NCBI GenBank assembly: GCA_028700655.1
Contig: JAQVSG010000003.1
Coordinates: 31,153 to 85,791, forward strand
Length of the DNA: 54,639 nucleotides
From: Caldisericia bacterium
GTDB lineage: Bacteria; Caldisericota; Caldisericia; UBA6126
Direction of reading: 5' to 3'
A model generated the notes under the pieces. It was not told where the DNA came from. It ran no database searches and was given only the letters and a program-made list of their open reading frames with translations. Shown one piece after another: positions 9,634 to 18,665 of the stretch. Position 1 is the first letter of the stretch. Every line of letters begins with the position of its first letter. Made by a program: the position numbers and the translations under genes.

Positions 9634-10970
9634 TAGAGAATCTCTGCTTTGATTTCATCGTTTGTCACTTTTGTAAGTTTACAATTTACGATGGAGCCAA
9701 CATTGTGCTGTAACCGAAAGGGATTGCCATATACATGGAGTGTGGGATCAACGTCTGGTGCCTCCCGTATACTTCTTCCGATTGCACATCGAGAGGGAGC
9801 ATCAAAACGTTCTAAAAGAATCGGGATGATTTGAGATAGGTGAGAGCTATCCAATTGCCAAGAAATATGGGTTTGGCATTCATACGCTTTTTGCATTCGT
9901 TCTTGCTTGATATCTTCAGAGACGGGACCTGTTTGAGAATACGAAGGTGTTTCTTTTTCTTGCGAATAGGGAAAAAATCCTACACGATCCAAAGGGTACT
10001 CTTTCAATTTTTGGATTAAAAATGAAAAATGAGAATCGGTTTCACCAGGATATCCTACAATAAAAGTGGAACGGAAAGTCATGAAAGGGAAAATGTCTTT
10101 TAAAGGATAGATTTCTTCTAGATAAGAAAGAGCGTTTGTAGGCCTATTCATTCTGGCAAGAATGTCTGGATGATAATGCTGAAAGGGCATATCAATATAG
10201 GGGACTACACTGGGGATAGAAAGAATATCACGTAGCTTTGAAAATGCGATCTGATGAGGATACATGTACAAAATCCGAATCCATGAAAAACGTTGAAGGT
10301 TTGCAATGGAACGGACGATGGTGTATAAGTTTATGTCTTCTTTTAGATCGTGGCCATATAAAGAAGTGTCTTGGGCAATAAGAACCAGTTCTTGAACGTT
10401 GTAATGATCAGCTATAAATAAACATTCTTCAAGAATAGAGGAAGTTGAAAAGCTTCTGTAGCTACCTTTAATGGATGGAATGAGGCAATACGAACAATGG
10501 CGATTACAGCCCTGGGCAATTCGTATATATGCATACGACGGCGTGGAAAGGATGCGATGATGGGAGTGAGACTGCATAGAAAAATAGTCTTCCACAGCTA
10601 CCAGGGGATCTTGATTCTGCAATAATGTGATGGAAGGGAAATAGGATCGAAGAATCTCGGGGAAACGATACGCGAAGCAACCCAAAACAATAATCTGGGA
10701 AGGGGATATGGAATAGGTAGAAAGAATATCTTGGATGACAGAAATCCCTTCTTCACGGGCAGTTGCGAGAAAGCCACAGGTGTTTATAACAAAATAGTCT
10801 GTTTGTGTTGATTCAGGGACAATTTGAAATCCATTTTGAGAGAAAAGGGCTGCGATTTTTTCTGTAATGACTGTATTTTTTGCACAACCCAAACTAACAA
10901 AAGATACCTTCTTTTGTTTACGGTTGGGGATTGTTATGTTCAAATCGTTTTGTATCAACCACGATACCAC
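9633..10970 (-). CDS. rimO: Ribosomal protein S12 methylthiotransferase RimO
   Basis: A 445-residue radical SAM methylthiotransferase acting on the conserved Asp of ribosomal protein S12. Cys29 (SLGCAKN), Cys65 (NTCGF) and Cys98 (LGCFA) bind the auxiliary cluster; Cys155, Cys159 and Cys162 bind the radical SAM cluster. SLGCAKN rather than GCQMN marks RimO. The C-terminus fits a TRAM domain. The start is uncertain: GTG at 10970 has a poor ribosome site, while TTG at 10958 has AAGGTGG upstream, and a further TTG lies at 10943. All of these overlap the end of the rodZ-like gene. Confidence 0.93.
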   Translation of the reverse strand: MVSWLIQNDLNITIPNRKQKKVSFVSLGCAKNTVITEKIAALFSQNGFQIVPESTQTDYFVINTCGFLATAREEGISVIQDILSTYSISPSQIIVLGCFAYRFPEILRSYFPSITLLQNQDPLVAVEDYFSMQSHSHHRILSTPSYAYIRIAQGCNRHCSYCLIPSIKGSYRSFSTSSILEECLFIADHYNVQELVLIAQDTSLYGHDLKEDINLYTIVRSIANLQRFSWIRILYMYPHQIAFSKLRDILSIPSVVPYIDMPFQHYHPDILARMNRPTNALSYLEEIYPLKDIFPFMTFRSTFIVGYPGETDSHFSFLIQKLKEYPLDRVGFFPYSQEKETPSYSQTGPVSEDIKQERMQKAYECQTHISWQLDSSHLSQIIPILLERFDAPSRCAIGRSIREAPDVDPTLHVYGNPFRLQHNVGSIVNCKLTKVTNDEIKAEIL

Positions 10971-11805
10971 CTTTTAGGGTGTCCATAAGAATGTATTGGT
11001 CTGGTTCCAAGAGGATGTCTAAACTAACGACCTCCCCCTCGTCTCCTACTCTTTCTATAGAAAAACCATTCAGTCGCAAAGAGATGATTCCGGCATTTCC
11101 TAAATGTACCCGAAAGGATTTTTCACATTCGTAGGAAGCTTTATCGATAGATTCGCGAAGCGTATATGCATTTTTTGTAACACCATCTACGACAGGTTTT
11201 ACCCAACAACTTTGTTGATTGGTTGTATCGGCCTTAATCTCTACAACAAGTTTATCGAAAAAAGGGGTCGTGTAGGAAATATCCTCAATGCTTCCCAGTG
11301 AATTCTCTAAAGACGGCAACGTTTCATCTTCAAGAGAGGGAGTAGTAACGACAGTGACGGGATCGGTATCTTCTCGAACGTCTTCCGTAGGATTTAAGGG
11401 TGTTTGTTGTGTGTTGTTTCGTTGAGAAAAAACCCAAGCGCTAATACCCCATACCGAAACACCAACTACAAGTGCTACAATAAAAGTTATGGCAATCCAT
11501 TTTGCATTCGTATGAAAAAAAGACTTGAGCCTATCAGAAACCGACATAGGGGAGTCGTCAATTATTTCTTCAGGAGCAATTTCATCCAAATATCGCTTCA
11601 GTATAAATACTTGATCCAATCCAAGGTATTCTGCATAAATCCGTAAAAAACTCCTTGTATATACAGGATCAGGAATTTGGTTATACGTTCCGTTTTCAAT
11701 AGCTTCCAAGTATTTCCGTCGAATTTTCGTTTCTTCAGAAACCTGGGCTAATTTAAAATCCAGTTCTTCTCTTTTTTTCTTTAAAATTGATCCAACTTTG
11801 TCCAT
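10918..11805 (-). CDS. RodZ-like helix-turn-helix membrane protein with DUF4115
   Basis: A 295-residue protein with an N-terminal Xre-type helix-turn-helix (residues 1-70), one transmembrane helix at about 103-125 and an extracytoplasmic C-terminal domain of the DUF4115 type. The family links the MreB cytoskeleton to the membrane and shapes cell elongation. In Bacillota it is often next to rimO-pgsA-cinA. Two Cys (SCW and YEC) lie in the outer domain and could form a disulfide; that is inference. It overlaps rimO by about 50 nt. Confidence 0.87.
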   Translation of the reverse strand: MDKVGSILKKKREELDFKLAQVSEETKIRRKYLEAIENGTYNQIPDPVYTRSFLRIYAEYLGLDQVFILKRYLDEIAPEEIIDDSPMSVSDRLKSFFHTNAKWIAITFIVALVVGVSVWGISAWVFSQRNNTQQTPLNPTEDVREDTDPVTVVTTPSLEDETLPSLENSLGSIEDISYTTPFFDKLVVEIKADTTNQQSCWVKPVVDGVTKNAYTLRESIDKASYECEKSFRVHLGNAGIISLRLNGFSIERVGDEGEVVSLDILLEPDQYILMDTLKGGIVVDTKRFEHNNPQP

Positions 11806-11811
11806 AGTAGT

Positions 11812-11839
11812 ATTGTAGCACTTTCTTTTGGTTAGTAAA
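11812..11839 (-). promoter_or_regulatory. Possible leaderless promoter for the rodZ-like gene
   Basis: The minus strand shows TTTACT (11839-11834), a 16-nt spacer and TACAAT (11817-11812). A start 6-7 nt downstream would fall at or next to the ATG at 11805. No Shine-Dalgarno sequence precedes this ATG, which fits a leaderless message. The match could be chance in A+T-rich DNA. Confidence 0.4.
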
Positions 11840-11845
11840 TGAAGA

Positions 11846-14209
11846 TTATTTAGACGTAAAGACTTCCTTAAAAACGTCCTTTAAATCTTCGACGGTAACA
11901 ATGCTTAATTTCTTTAAAATATCTTTGGGAATTTCAATCAGATTTTTTTCGTTTTCTTTAGGGATGAGTACTTTTTTAATGCCGGCTCTTTGGGCGGCTA
12001 ACAGTTTATCTTTTAATCCTCCAATAGGGAGTACGCGTCCAATAAGGGTTGCTTCACCTGTCATCGCAATGGATGGAGAGACAGATTGTTGTGTAAACAG
12101 TGAGATAATGGTAGTAAAGATAGCAATTCCTGCAGATGGTCCATCTTTAGGGATGGCACCTTCGGGGAAGTGTAAATGGATATCTTGATTTTCCAGAAAG
12201 GAAGGATCAATTTTGAAGAAATCTGCATTGCTTTTTATGTAGCTTAATACTGCTGTAGCGGATTCTTTCATAACTTCACCCAATTGTCCTGTGAGAATTA
12301 GCTTGCCAGTTCCTTTCATTGAAATAGCTTCAATAAATAGTATTTCGCCACCAAATTGGGTAACGGAAAGACCTGTGGCAATTCCTGGACCATAATCTTT
12401 TCCTGCTACTTCGTGGTGATTTACCGGAACTTTCAAGTATTTAATCAAATCATCTGCAGTAACTACCACTTTGCGAAATGATTTTGAACTCGCTTTTTTC
12501 ATTGCGATCTGTCGGAAAATTTTGCCAATTTGACGTTCCAAATTTCGGACCCCGGATTCTCTTGTATAGTCTGAGATAATCGCCTTCAAAGCATCTTCGG
12601 GTAGCGCCACATTGGTTGTTTTTAATCCTGTATTTTCCAATTGTCGCGGGACCAAAAAATCGTTGGCTATATGATATTTTTCTTCGTCGGTGTAACCAGG
12701 AATGTTGATTACTTCCATACGATCTCGAAGTGCGCTGGGGATTGTATGAAGAACGTTGCCTGTTGTAATGAAGAAAACATTGGATAAATCGTACGGGATT
12801 TCCAAAAAGTGATCGCTAAAACTCGTGTTTTGTTCTGGATCAAGGGCTTCTAGCAATGCAGAGGAAGGATCTCCTCGGAAGTCATTGCCAACTTTGTCAA
12901 TTTCATCCAAAAGAAAGACTGGATTTCTTGTACCTGCACTTTTCATTCCTTGGATAATGCGGCCTGGCATTGCCCCCACATAGGTTCTACGGTGACCACG
13001 AATTTCAGCCTCGTCACGAATTCCTCCGAGAGATATTCGTACTATTTTTCGTCCCATCGCTCTTGCAACAGATCTACCCAAAGAAGTTTTTCCAACCCCA
13101 GGAGGTCCTATAAGACATAAAATAGGAGCTTTTATTTTGGTACTTAATTTGCATATGGCTAAATACTCTAGAATTCTATCTTTTACGTCATCAAGTCCAT
13201 AATGGTCTTCATCTAACATCTTTTTCGCTTGTTTTAGGTCCAAGACATCCTCGGTGGTTTGATCCCATGGAAGGGCTAGAATCCACTCAATATAGTTCCG
13301 AACGACTCCGGATTCAGCCATCATAGGAGGCATTTTGGTCAACCGATTAATTTCTTCGTTTAACTTTTTAACAACATTTTCGGGGAGTTTTCTTTCCTGC
13401 ATTTGTTGACGATATTTCTCTATGTCATCAGCAAATTCACCGTCGCCTTCTCCCAGTTCTTTTTGAATCACTCGAAGCTGTTCGCGAAGATAATACTCCC
13501 TTTGCGTTTTATCAAATTTTTCCCGTACTTCAGAGTCGATCTTTTTCTGTAATTGCAGTACACCAATTTCTCTTTTTAAGAATTCAATAATTTTAAAGAA
13601 TCGATCTTCTCCCTGGAGGGTTTCCAGTATTTGTTGTTTTTCTTCAACCGGTAGGATAATGTAGGAAGAGATCATGTTCGAAAGACGTTCCATGTTGGTA
13701 ATATTGGACAAATCAACATAGTTTTCGGGAGAAAGCCGTTTATTTAGCTGATAATACTCTTCAAAAGAGTCAATAAGTTCCTTTTTTAAGGCAGTTTTTG
13801 ATGCAGATTGTAGGTCAATTTGGTCCAAGGGAGTTACTTTGGCAACATAATAATTATCTTCCAAAACAAAATCTGTAATCTCTACTCGAGAAAAACCTTC
13901 GATGATTACGCGGAGAGTTCCGTCAGGAACGCGAATAACCTGGAGAATTTCGGCTCCAATTCCCGTTCTGTAAAGATCTTCAGTTTTGGGATCTTCAATA
14001 TGCTCATATTTTTGGGTGGTGAGAACAATAAAACGATCTTGGCGAAGAGCTTGTTCAATCGCATTAATGGATTGCTTTCTGGCGACCGTTAGTGGTTGGA
14101 CAACATTGGGGAATAAAACAACGTTGCGAACTGGAACCAAAGGGGCACCCGTAAAAAAACTCATATCATCATTGGGTGTTACTGTAGTTTTTGATGTGTA
14201 ATTTTTCAT
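11846..14209 (-). CDS. lon: ATP-dependent protease Lon
   Basis: A 787-residue LonA protease that degrades misfolded and regulatory proteins in the cytoplasm. The N-terminal substrate domain starts LVPVRNVVLFPN at residue 24. The AAA+ Walker A is GPPGVGKT (368-375) and Walker B is FLLDEIDK. The protease domain carries Ser692 in KDGPSAG and Lys735 in GGLKDK as the catalytic dyad. The start at 14209 has AGGT 8 nt upstream. It directly follows clpP; in most bacteria clpX lies between the two, but there is no room for it here. Confidence 0.97.
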   Translation of the reverse strand: MKNYTSKTTVTPNDDMSFFTGAPLVPVRNVVLFPNVVQPLTVARKQSINAIEQALRQDRFIVLTTQKYEHIEDPKTEDLYRTGIGAEILQVIRVPDGTLRVIIEGFSRVEITDFVLEDNYYVAKVTPLDQIDLQSASKTALKKELIDSFEEYYQLNKRLSPENYVDLSNITNMERLSNMISSYIILPVEEKQQILETLQGEDRFFKIIEFLKREIGVLQLQKKIDSEVREKFDKTQREYYLREQLRVIQKELGEGDGEFADDIEKYRQQMQERKLPENVVKKLNEEINRLTKMPPMMAESGVVRNYIEWILALPWDQTTEDVLDLKQAKKMLDEDHYGLDDVKDRILEYLAICKLSTKIKAPILCLIGPPGVGKTSLGRSVARAMGRKIVRISLGGIRDEAEIRGHRRTYVGAMPGRIIQGMKSAGTRNPVFLLDEIDKVGNDFRGDPSSALLEALDPEQNTSFSDHFLEIPYDLSNVFFITTGNVLHTIPSALRDRMEVINIPGYTDEEKYHIANDFLVPRQLENTGLKTTNVALPEDALKAIISDYTRESGVRNLERQIGKIFRQIAMKKASSKSFRKVVVTADDLIKYLKVPVNHHEVAGKDYGPGIATGLSVTQFGGEILFIEAISMKGTGKLILTGQLGEVMKESATAVLSYIKSNADFFKIDPSFLENQDIHLHFPEGAIPKDGPSAGIAIFTTIISLFTQQSVSPSIAMTGEATLIGRVLPIGGLKDKLLAAQRAGIKKVLIPKENEKNLIEIPKDILKKLSIVTVEDLKDVFKEVFTSK

Positions 14210-14236
14210 ATTTTTTACCTAGATAGGCATTCCTCC

Positions 14237-14809
14237 TTAAAAGATTCTGTCTATCAGACCGTATTCTTTTGCTTCTACCGGAGTAAAAAAACAATCTTGT
14301 TTTGTGTCTGAAGAAATTCTTTCGATCGATTGACCAGTGTGGTTGGATAAAATTTCATTGAGAGTATTGTGTTCTCTTTTGAGTTCTTGCGTGTAAATAT
14401 CAACATCGGTAGCTTTTCCAACAAGACCACCAGAGGGTTGATGGATCATAATGCGGGCGTGTGGAAGAGCAAATCGTTTTCCAGGAGAACCGGCGGATAA
14501 AATGAGTGCTGCTATGCTAGCGCTTAACCCTATACAAATGGTTCGAATTTCGGGTTTAATATACTGCATTGTGTCGTATATTGCCAAACCTCCTCTAACA
14601 ACTCCTCCTGGACTATTAATGTAGATAGAAATATCGCGAGATGGATCTTCTGCTTCTAAAAAAAGCAATTGAGCAATAATAGCATTGGCAGACTGTTCTG
14701 TTAAATATTCTCCTCCGAGAAAAAGGATCCGATCTTTTAAAAGACGAGAATAAATATCATATTGCCTTTCCCCATGTTCCGTTTTCTCAATGACCCAAGG
14801 TATTTGCAT
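14237..14809 (-). CDS. clpP: ATP-dependent Clp protease proteolytic subunit ClpP
   Basis: The 190-residue serine peptidase that forms the barrel of Clp proteases. The catalytic triad is Ser98 (GLSASIAA), His123 (MIHQPSGG) and Asp172 (DTKQD). The active-site block reads [14 protein letters not shown] rather than the common GxAASMGAxLLxAG, a mild divergence. It lies 12 nt after tig and 27 nt before lon. A Clp ATPase partner (ClpX or ClpC) must be encoded outside this window. Confidence 0.96.
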   Translation of the reverse strand: MQIPWVIEKTEHGERQYDIYSRLLKDRILFLGGEYLTEQSANAIIAQLLFLEAEDPSRDISIYINSPGGVVRGGLAIYDTMQYIKPEIRTICIGLSASIAALILSAGSPGKRFALPHARIMIHQPSGGLVGKATDVDIYTQELKREHNTLNEILSNHTGQSIERISSDTKQDCFFTPVEAKEYGLIDRIF

Positions 14810-14821
14810 ACAAATCCTTTC

Positions 14822-16108
14822 TCAATGCTTTGAAACATCAGAAAATGATACCTTTACTGTATCCTTTAATAAGGCAATTACAGATTGCCTTATTAAATTG
14901 TCGCGAACTAAGTTTTCAATATGCTGCATGTTAATTTTCTTTTGTTCTTCTTTAGTATATGTACCCAAAAATTCATCCATTTTGCCATGCACATCGGAAT
15001 CTTTAATTGAAATTTCGGGGTGATCCTTGTAGATTTGACGAATCAACATATCTACCTTAATGTGTTCTTTTGCTTTTGGTTCCAGTTGTTTTTTAAACTC
15101 GTCCATATCCAAGTGATTGCTCTCTAAAAAAGCGTCCATTGTGATTTGAGATTTATCCAACTGTTCTTTGTATTCACTCAATTCCATATCTACATAGCTT
15201 TTCAAAAGACTGTCTGGAATTTTCTCTAAATTTATTTTTTCTTGTAAGTGGGTGAAGATTGCCATCAATTGATTCTCGTCTTTTCTTTTTTCAACCTCTT
15301 GCTTGGCTTCTGATTGTAAGCGATTTTGAAGATCTTCAAGGTTTTCGTCATGATTAATTTTCTCAAGCAACGATTGGTCTAGGGATGGAACGATCTTGTT
15401 CTTATAGCTTATTACTTGTACTTTGAACTGAAGCTCTTTTACCGAAGTTTTGTAATCGATAATGGTAAATTCGCCAGGAGATAATTTCATAATTTTGTCA
15501 TCACTATCGGGAAACAACGTGTTTTTCCCTAGTTCAATGACAGACATGTTTCCAGGTTCTTTGATATCGGCAGGAGTTTTCCCTTCTGGAACCTGAGAAT
15601 ATTCTATAATGGCGTAATTCCCAATTTCAGGAGAGCCTTCAATAGGTTCCCAGGTTGCATGAATATTGAGAAATTGATCCATTTTGTTTTTGTATAAATC
15701 TTCTTCACTAGGAGGTTTTTCTGCTTTTACAGAGAGGGTTGATAAATCCGGAAGTGTTACTGTGGGGTATAATTCTGCTTGCAAGGTCACGGTGAAAGGT
15801 TCATTTTCTACGGGTACATCCTTGTAATCAACTTTGGGATATTCAACATAGTCTTCTTTTTTCTCCCGAAGCAAAAAAACGATTGCATTTTCTGCCAATC
15901 GGTAGAGAATATCTTCATAGAAGTGCGTAGAATTCACATGTTTTTTTACCAGATTTAAAGGAGCTTTGCCTTTTCGAAAACCTTGTATGGCTATAGAAGA
16001 AGCATATTCCTTGTATAAGGATTGAAAATGAGAGGCTATTTCTTCTTTTGTAAAGTCTACATTGGCAGTCACTGTAGAGTTTTTCACTTCATAGTTTGTA
16101 AGTTTCAT
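14822..16108 (-). CDS. tig: Trigger factor
   Basis: A 428-residue ribosome-associated folding chaperone. The ribosome-docking signature GFRKGKAP is at residues 43-50. A divergent FKBP-like domain follows at about 150-245, and the C-terminal helical arms make up the rest. Overall length is typical. The start at 16108 is preceded by CCTAGGAGGAAAT. It heads the tig-clpP-lon group from its own promoter at 16145-16172. Confidence 0.94.
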   Translation of the reverse strand: MKLTNYEVKNSTVTANVDFTKEEIASHFQSLYKEYASSIAIQGFRKGKAPLNLVKKHVNSTHFYEDILYRLAENAIVFLLREKKEDYVEYPKVDYKDVPVENEPFTVTLQAELYPTVTLPDLSTLSVKAEKPPSEEDLYKNKMDQFLNIHATWEPIEGSPEIGNYAIIEYSQVPEGKTPADIKEPGNMSVIELGKNTLFPDSDDKIMKLSPGEFTIIDYKTSVKELQFKVQVISYKNKIVPSLDQSLLEKINHDENLEDLQNRLQSEAKQEVEKRKDENQLMAIFTHLQEKINLEKIPDSLLKSYVDMELSEYKEQLDKSQITMDAFLESNHLDMDEFKKQLEPKAKEHIKVDMLIRQIYKDHPEISIKDSDVHGKMDEFLGTYTKEEQKKINMQHIENLVRDNLIRQSVIALLKDTVKVSFSDVSKH

Positions 16109-16144
16109 ATTTCCTCCTAGGAATTACTTGTTTAAGCTTATATA

Positions 16145-16172
16145 CTTATACTATACCCAACATTAAAGTCAA
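16145..16172 (-). promoter_or_regulatory. Promoter of tig
   Basis: Minus strand TTGACT (16172-16167), a 16-nt spacer and TATAAG (16150-16145) give a good sigma-A-type promoter about 37 nt before the tig start. The remaining 16173-16292 must hold the divergent rplM promoter; TTGATT (16189) with TAAATT 16 nt later is only a weak candidate. Confidence 0.65.
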
Positions 16173-16292
16173 ATATTTATAAGAGTGGCTTGATTTTTCC
16201 CTGTGTTTGTGTAAATTATTACAATTGTTTGAAAATATAGAAATAGAATGGCATTTGTGTGCTGTTTATTGACGAATAGATTGAGGTAAAAT

Positions 16293-16724
16293 ATGACGAC
16301 ACATTTTTATTCTGAACAGGAAGTACCGAAAAAGTGGTTTGTTATTGATGCAAACGGAAAGATTTTGGGTAGAGTAGCCAAAAAAGCTGCCGAAATTATT
16401 ATGGGCAAGAACAAACCTGAGTTCACCCCCAATGCTGATATGGGTGATTTTGTCATCATCACAAATGCAGCCAAAGTGAAGTTATCGGGGAATAAAGAAT
16501 TGTCCAAGATTTATTATCGTCACTCCGGATATGTTGGGGGGCTAAAGAAGACTCCTGCATTCCGACAAAGAAAAAAAGATGCTTCTCGCATGATTTATAA
16601 GGCTGTTTGGGGGATGGTAAAAAACGGATCGTTAGCACGTAAGCAAATGACAAAATTACGTATATTTAACCAAGCCGACCACAAACATGAAGCTCAACAA
16701 CCGATGCAAGTTACTACATTATAA
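16293..16724 (+). CDS. rplM: 50S ribosomal protein L13
   Basis: The 143-residue ribosomal protein L13. It shows the family blocks WFVIDANGKILGRVA, the GDFVIITNAAKVKLSGNK region, HSGYVGGLK and the WGMVKNGSLARKQM stretch. GAGGT lies 6 nt before the ATG. It is followed 12 nt later by rpsI, the usual rplM-rpsI operon, and is divergent from tig. Confidence 0.97.
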   Translation: MTTHFYSEQEVPKKWFVIDANGKILGRVAKKAAEIIMGKNKPEFTPNADMGDFVIITNAAKVKLSGNKELSKIYYRHSGYVGGLKKTPAFRQRKKDASRMIYKAVWGMVKNGSLARKQMTKLRIFNQADHKHEAQQPMQVTTL

Positions 16725-16736
16725 GGAGAAAACAAT

Positions 16737-17129
16737 ATGGCATCACACCCAATTCTAAGCACTGGTTATAGAAAAACTTCTATTGCCAGAATTGTTTTGA
16801 AACCCGGATCTGGAAAATTTCGTGTCAATGGTAAAGATATGAAAGACTATTTCATATCGGATCTTCAACAAAAGCGATTAATGAGCGTTTTTCACATCGG
16901 GAAAAAAGAAAACCAGTTTGATATCCGCGTAAAAGTTCATGGTGGCGGGTCTTCTTCTCAGGTGGCAGCATGTCGCCACGGTATAGCGCAAGCGATTGTC
17001 GATTTTGATCCCGATACCAGATCTATGTATCGAGACAGGGGTTTTCTTACGAGAGATCTTCGTATTAAAGAAAGAGCAAAAGCTGGACTTCGCGGTGCCA
17101 GAAAAGATCGTCAGTATCGTAAGCGATAA
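16737..17129 (+). CDS. rpsI: 30S ribosomal protein S9
   Basis: The 130-residue ribosomal protein S9. The N-terminus has GYRKTSIARI, followed by GSGKFRVNG, the VHGGGSSSQ block, and the C-terminal tail KDRQYRKR that reaches the ribosomal P-site. An AAGGAGAAAAC ribosome site precedes the ATG. It is the second gene of the rplM-rpsI pair. Confidence 0.97.
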   Translation: MASHPILSTGYRKTSIARIVLKPGSGKFRVNGKDMKDYFISDLQQKRLMSVFHIGKKENQFDIRVKVHGGGSSSQVAACRHGIAQAIVDFDPDTRSMYRDRGFLTRDLRIKERAKAGLRGARKDRQYRKR

Positions 17130-17137
17130 CAGGACCC

Positions 17138-17899
17138 ATGGAATTTACCTCCGACGGTGCATTACGGAGCTGGGTTCACAACCATTGTTTTGATACTACG
17201 AATGAATATGTAAAAACAGAGGTCGATGAAGATTCATCGGCCTCTTTTCGATTTCAAGAGCGTCTTGCCTTTTTTCTTTTGGATTATTCCTATCCAACTT
17301 CTATCACAAAAGAATCTGCCAGTCGTTATTTCTCTTTTCTCTACACCCTATGGAAGTCAGTTGTTCTATTTGGGTTTTCCTATGCGTATCCCATGGAAGA
17401 TAAAGTTACCAAGCTTTCGTTAATGCATGCCGACAATATGTTGGCTCATGCAGCTACTATTTTTGGTACGATTGAGCACCATGCAAAAATGGGAGACCTT
17501 CTCAATAGAACAATGCTCGCAATTACCATGAACCTAAAAGACCAGCCTATTTCATATGTAAGAGATCATTCTTTGCATTTATCTAACACTGACTGGGAGG
17601 ATTTTCAAAAGAAACGATATCTACCTATATTGCTCTTTTTCCTTGATGCCTTAACTTCTTTTTATGACCTTCAGAATTACGCAATGGAAAGAATTCTTCT
17701 GTATGTATACGATCTTGCTTTGCAATCTGATCCGATATATGAGAGTTCCCAATCGAATGATTTTTACTATAATAAAGTACTGAAGACTACTAGCTGGAAG
17801 GTAATATATGTCAACAACCAAAATTCTGGAAGCTCGTTCTATCTCCCGATCTCTTCGAACTCAATTGAAAGAAGAGATACAGCAGTGTCATCCAAATAA
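17138..17899 (+). CDS. Unknown mostly helical protein overlapping folD
   Basis: A 253-residue frame with no family I recognise. It starts 8 nt after the rpsI stop. The sequence looks helical and soluble, with several hydrophobic stretches around residues 45-90 and 165-200 but no signal peptide and no clear transmembrane helix. Its last ~30 codons overlap folD by 92 nt in another frame; the low-complexity Ser/Asn end of the protein lies entirely in the overlap. The functional end may be earlier, or a frameshift may have extended it. It could also be part of a co-transcribed ribosomal-folate unit. Confidence 0.55.
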   Translation: MEFTSDGALRSWVHNHCFDTTNEYVKTEVDEDSSASFRFQERLAFFLLDYSYPTSITKESASRYFSFLYTLWKSVVLFGFSYAYPMEDKVTKLSLMHADNMLAHAATIFGTIEHHAKMGDLLNRTMLAITMNLKDQPISYVRDHSLHLSNTDWEDFQKKRYLPILLFFLDALTSFYDLQNYAMERILLYVYDLALQSDPIYESSQSNDFYYNKVLKTTSWKVIYVNNQNSGSSFYLPISSNSIERRDTAVSSK

Positions 17900-18665
17900 A
17901 CCCTGCTTGGCATCGGTATTATTGGAGGCTTCTTCCGACGCATTAAGCTATGTAGAAAACCAAGAGAAGGCCGCAAAAAAGATTGGTTTGCACTATGAAT
18001 TGATTTCCAAAGTGAATGCAAATGAAGAAGAAGTCCTTCAATGCATAAAAGAACTGAATGAAGATTCTGCCATACATGGAATCATTATTCAACGACCTAT
18101 CCCCCCACGGATTTCCTTCTCTATGCTTGCCAATACTCTACTACCGGAAAAAGATGTCGATTGTATCCATCCCTATACAGCCGGGCGATTATTCCAATCC
18201 AATCCTTTGTTCTTGCCCCCCACACCTGCTTCTGTAATGATGATATTGGATGTGTATCAGATCCCATTGGAAGGAAAAGATGTTGTTATGCTTGGTCGAT
18301 CTGATGTAGTAGGCAAACCATTGTCTATGATGATGTTGCAGAAAAATGCAACCGTTCAAATCTGCCATAGTCACACGGATGATCTTGTGTTCAAATGCAA
18401 AGCAGCAGACATTCTTATTGTTGCTGTAGGAAAACCACATTTTGTGACTCCTCAGATGGTTCATAACAATTCCATTGTCATTGATGTAGGAATCAATTTT
18501 TGGAACGGAAAATTGGTCGGCGATGCCGATACAGAGTCCTTGATTTCGCGAGTTTCCGCCATTACTCCTGTGCCAGGAGGAGTTGGCACACTCACCACGT
18601 CTATTCTTTTACAAAATACTCTCAAAGCCTATCGTTTTCAAGCGAAGCACAATGACATTGTATAA
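17808..18665 (+). CDS. folD: FolD-family methylenetetrahydrofolate dehydrogenase, catalytic Lys replaced by Gln
   Basis: A 285-residue FolD-type protein. The family interconverts 5,10-methylene-, methenyl- and 10-formyl-tetrahydrofolate with NAD(P). The fold is intact: the QRPIP block (Gln95), DVDCIHP (Asp118), GRSDVVGKPL (163-172) and a PVPGGVG block. Several signature positions differ. The YVxxK motif reads YVENQ, so the catalytic Lys (E. coli Lys54) is Gln52, while Tyr48 remains. PCTPxG reads PPTPAS, and GGVGPMT reads GGVGTLT. In human MTHFD1 the equivalent Lys is needed mainly for the cyclohydrolase step, so this protein may act only as a dehydrogenase. The start has GGAAGG 6 nt upstream. 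Confidence 0.87.
   Translation: MSTTKILEARSISRSLRTQLKEEIQQCHPNKPCLASVLLEASSDALSYVENQEKAAKKIGLHYELISKVNANEEEVLQCIKELNEDSAIHGIIIQRPIPPRISFSMLANTLLPEKDVDCIHPYTAGRLFQSNPLFLPPTPASVMMILDVYQIPLEGKDVVMLGRSDVVGKPLSMMMLQKNATVQICHSHTDDLVFKCKAADILIVAVGKPHFVTPQMVHNNSIVIDVGINFWNGKLVGDADTESLISRVSAITPVPGGVGTLTTSILLQNTLKAYRFQAKHNDIV

Noticed and set aside
16173-16292. Clear promoter or structured leader for rplM
   Set aside because: Candidate boxes (TTGATT/TAAATT, TTACAA/TAGAAT) match poorly or have wrong spacing.
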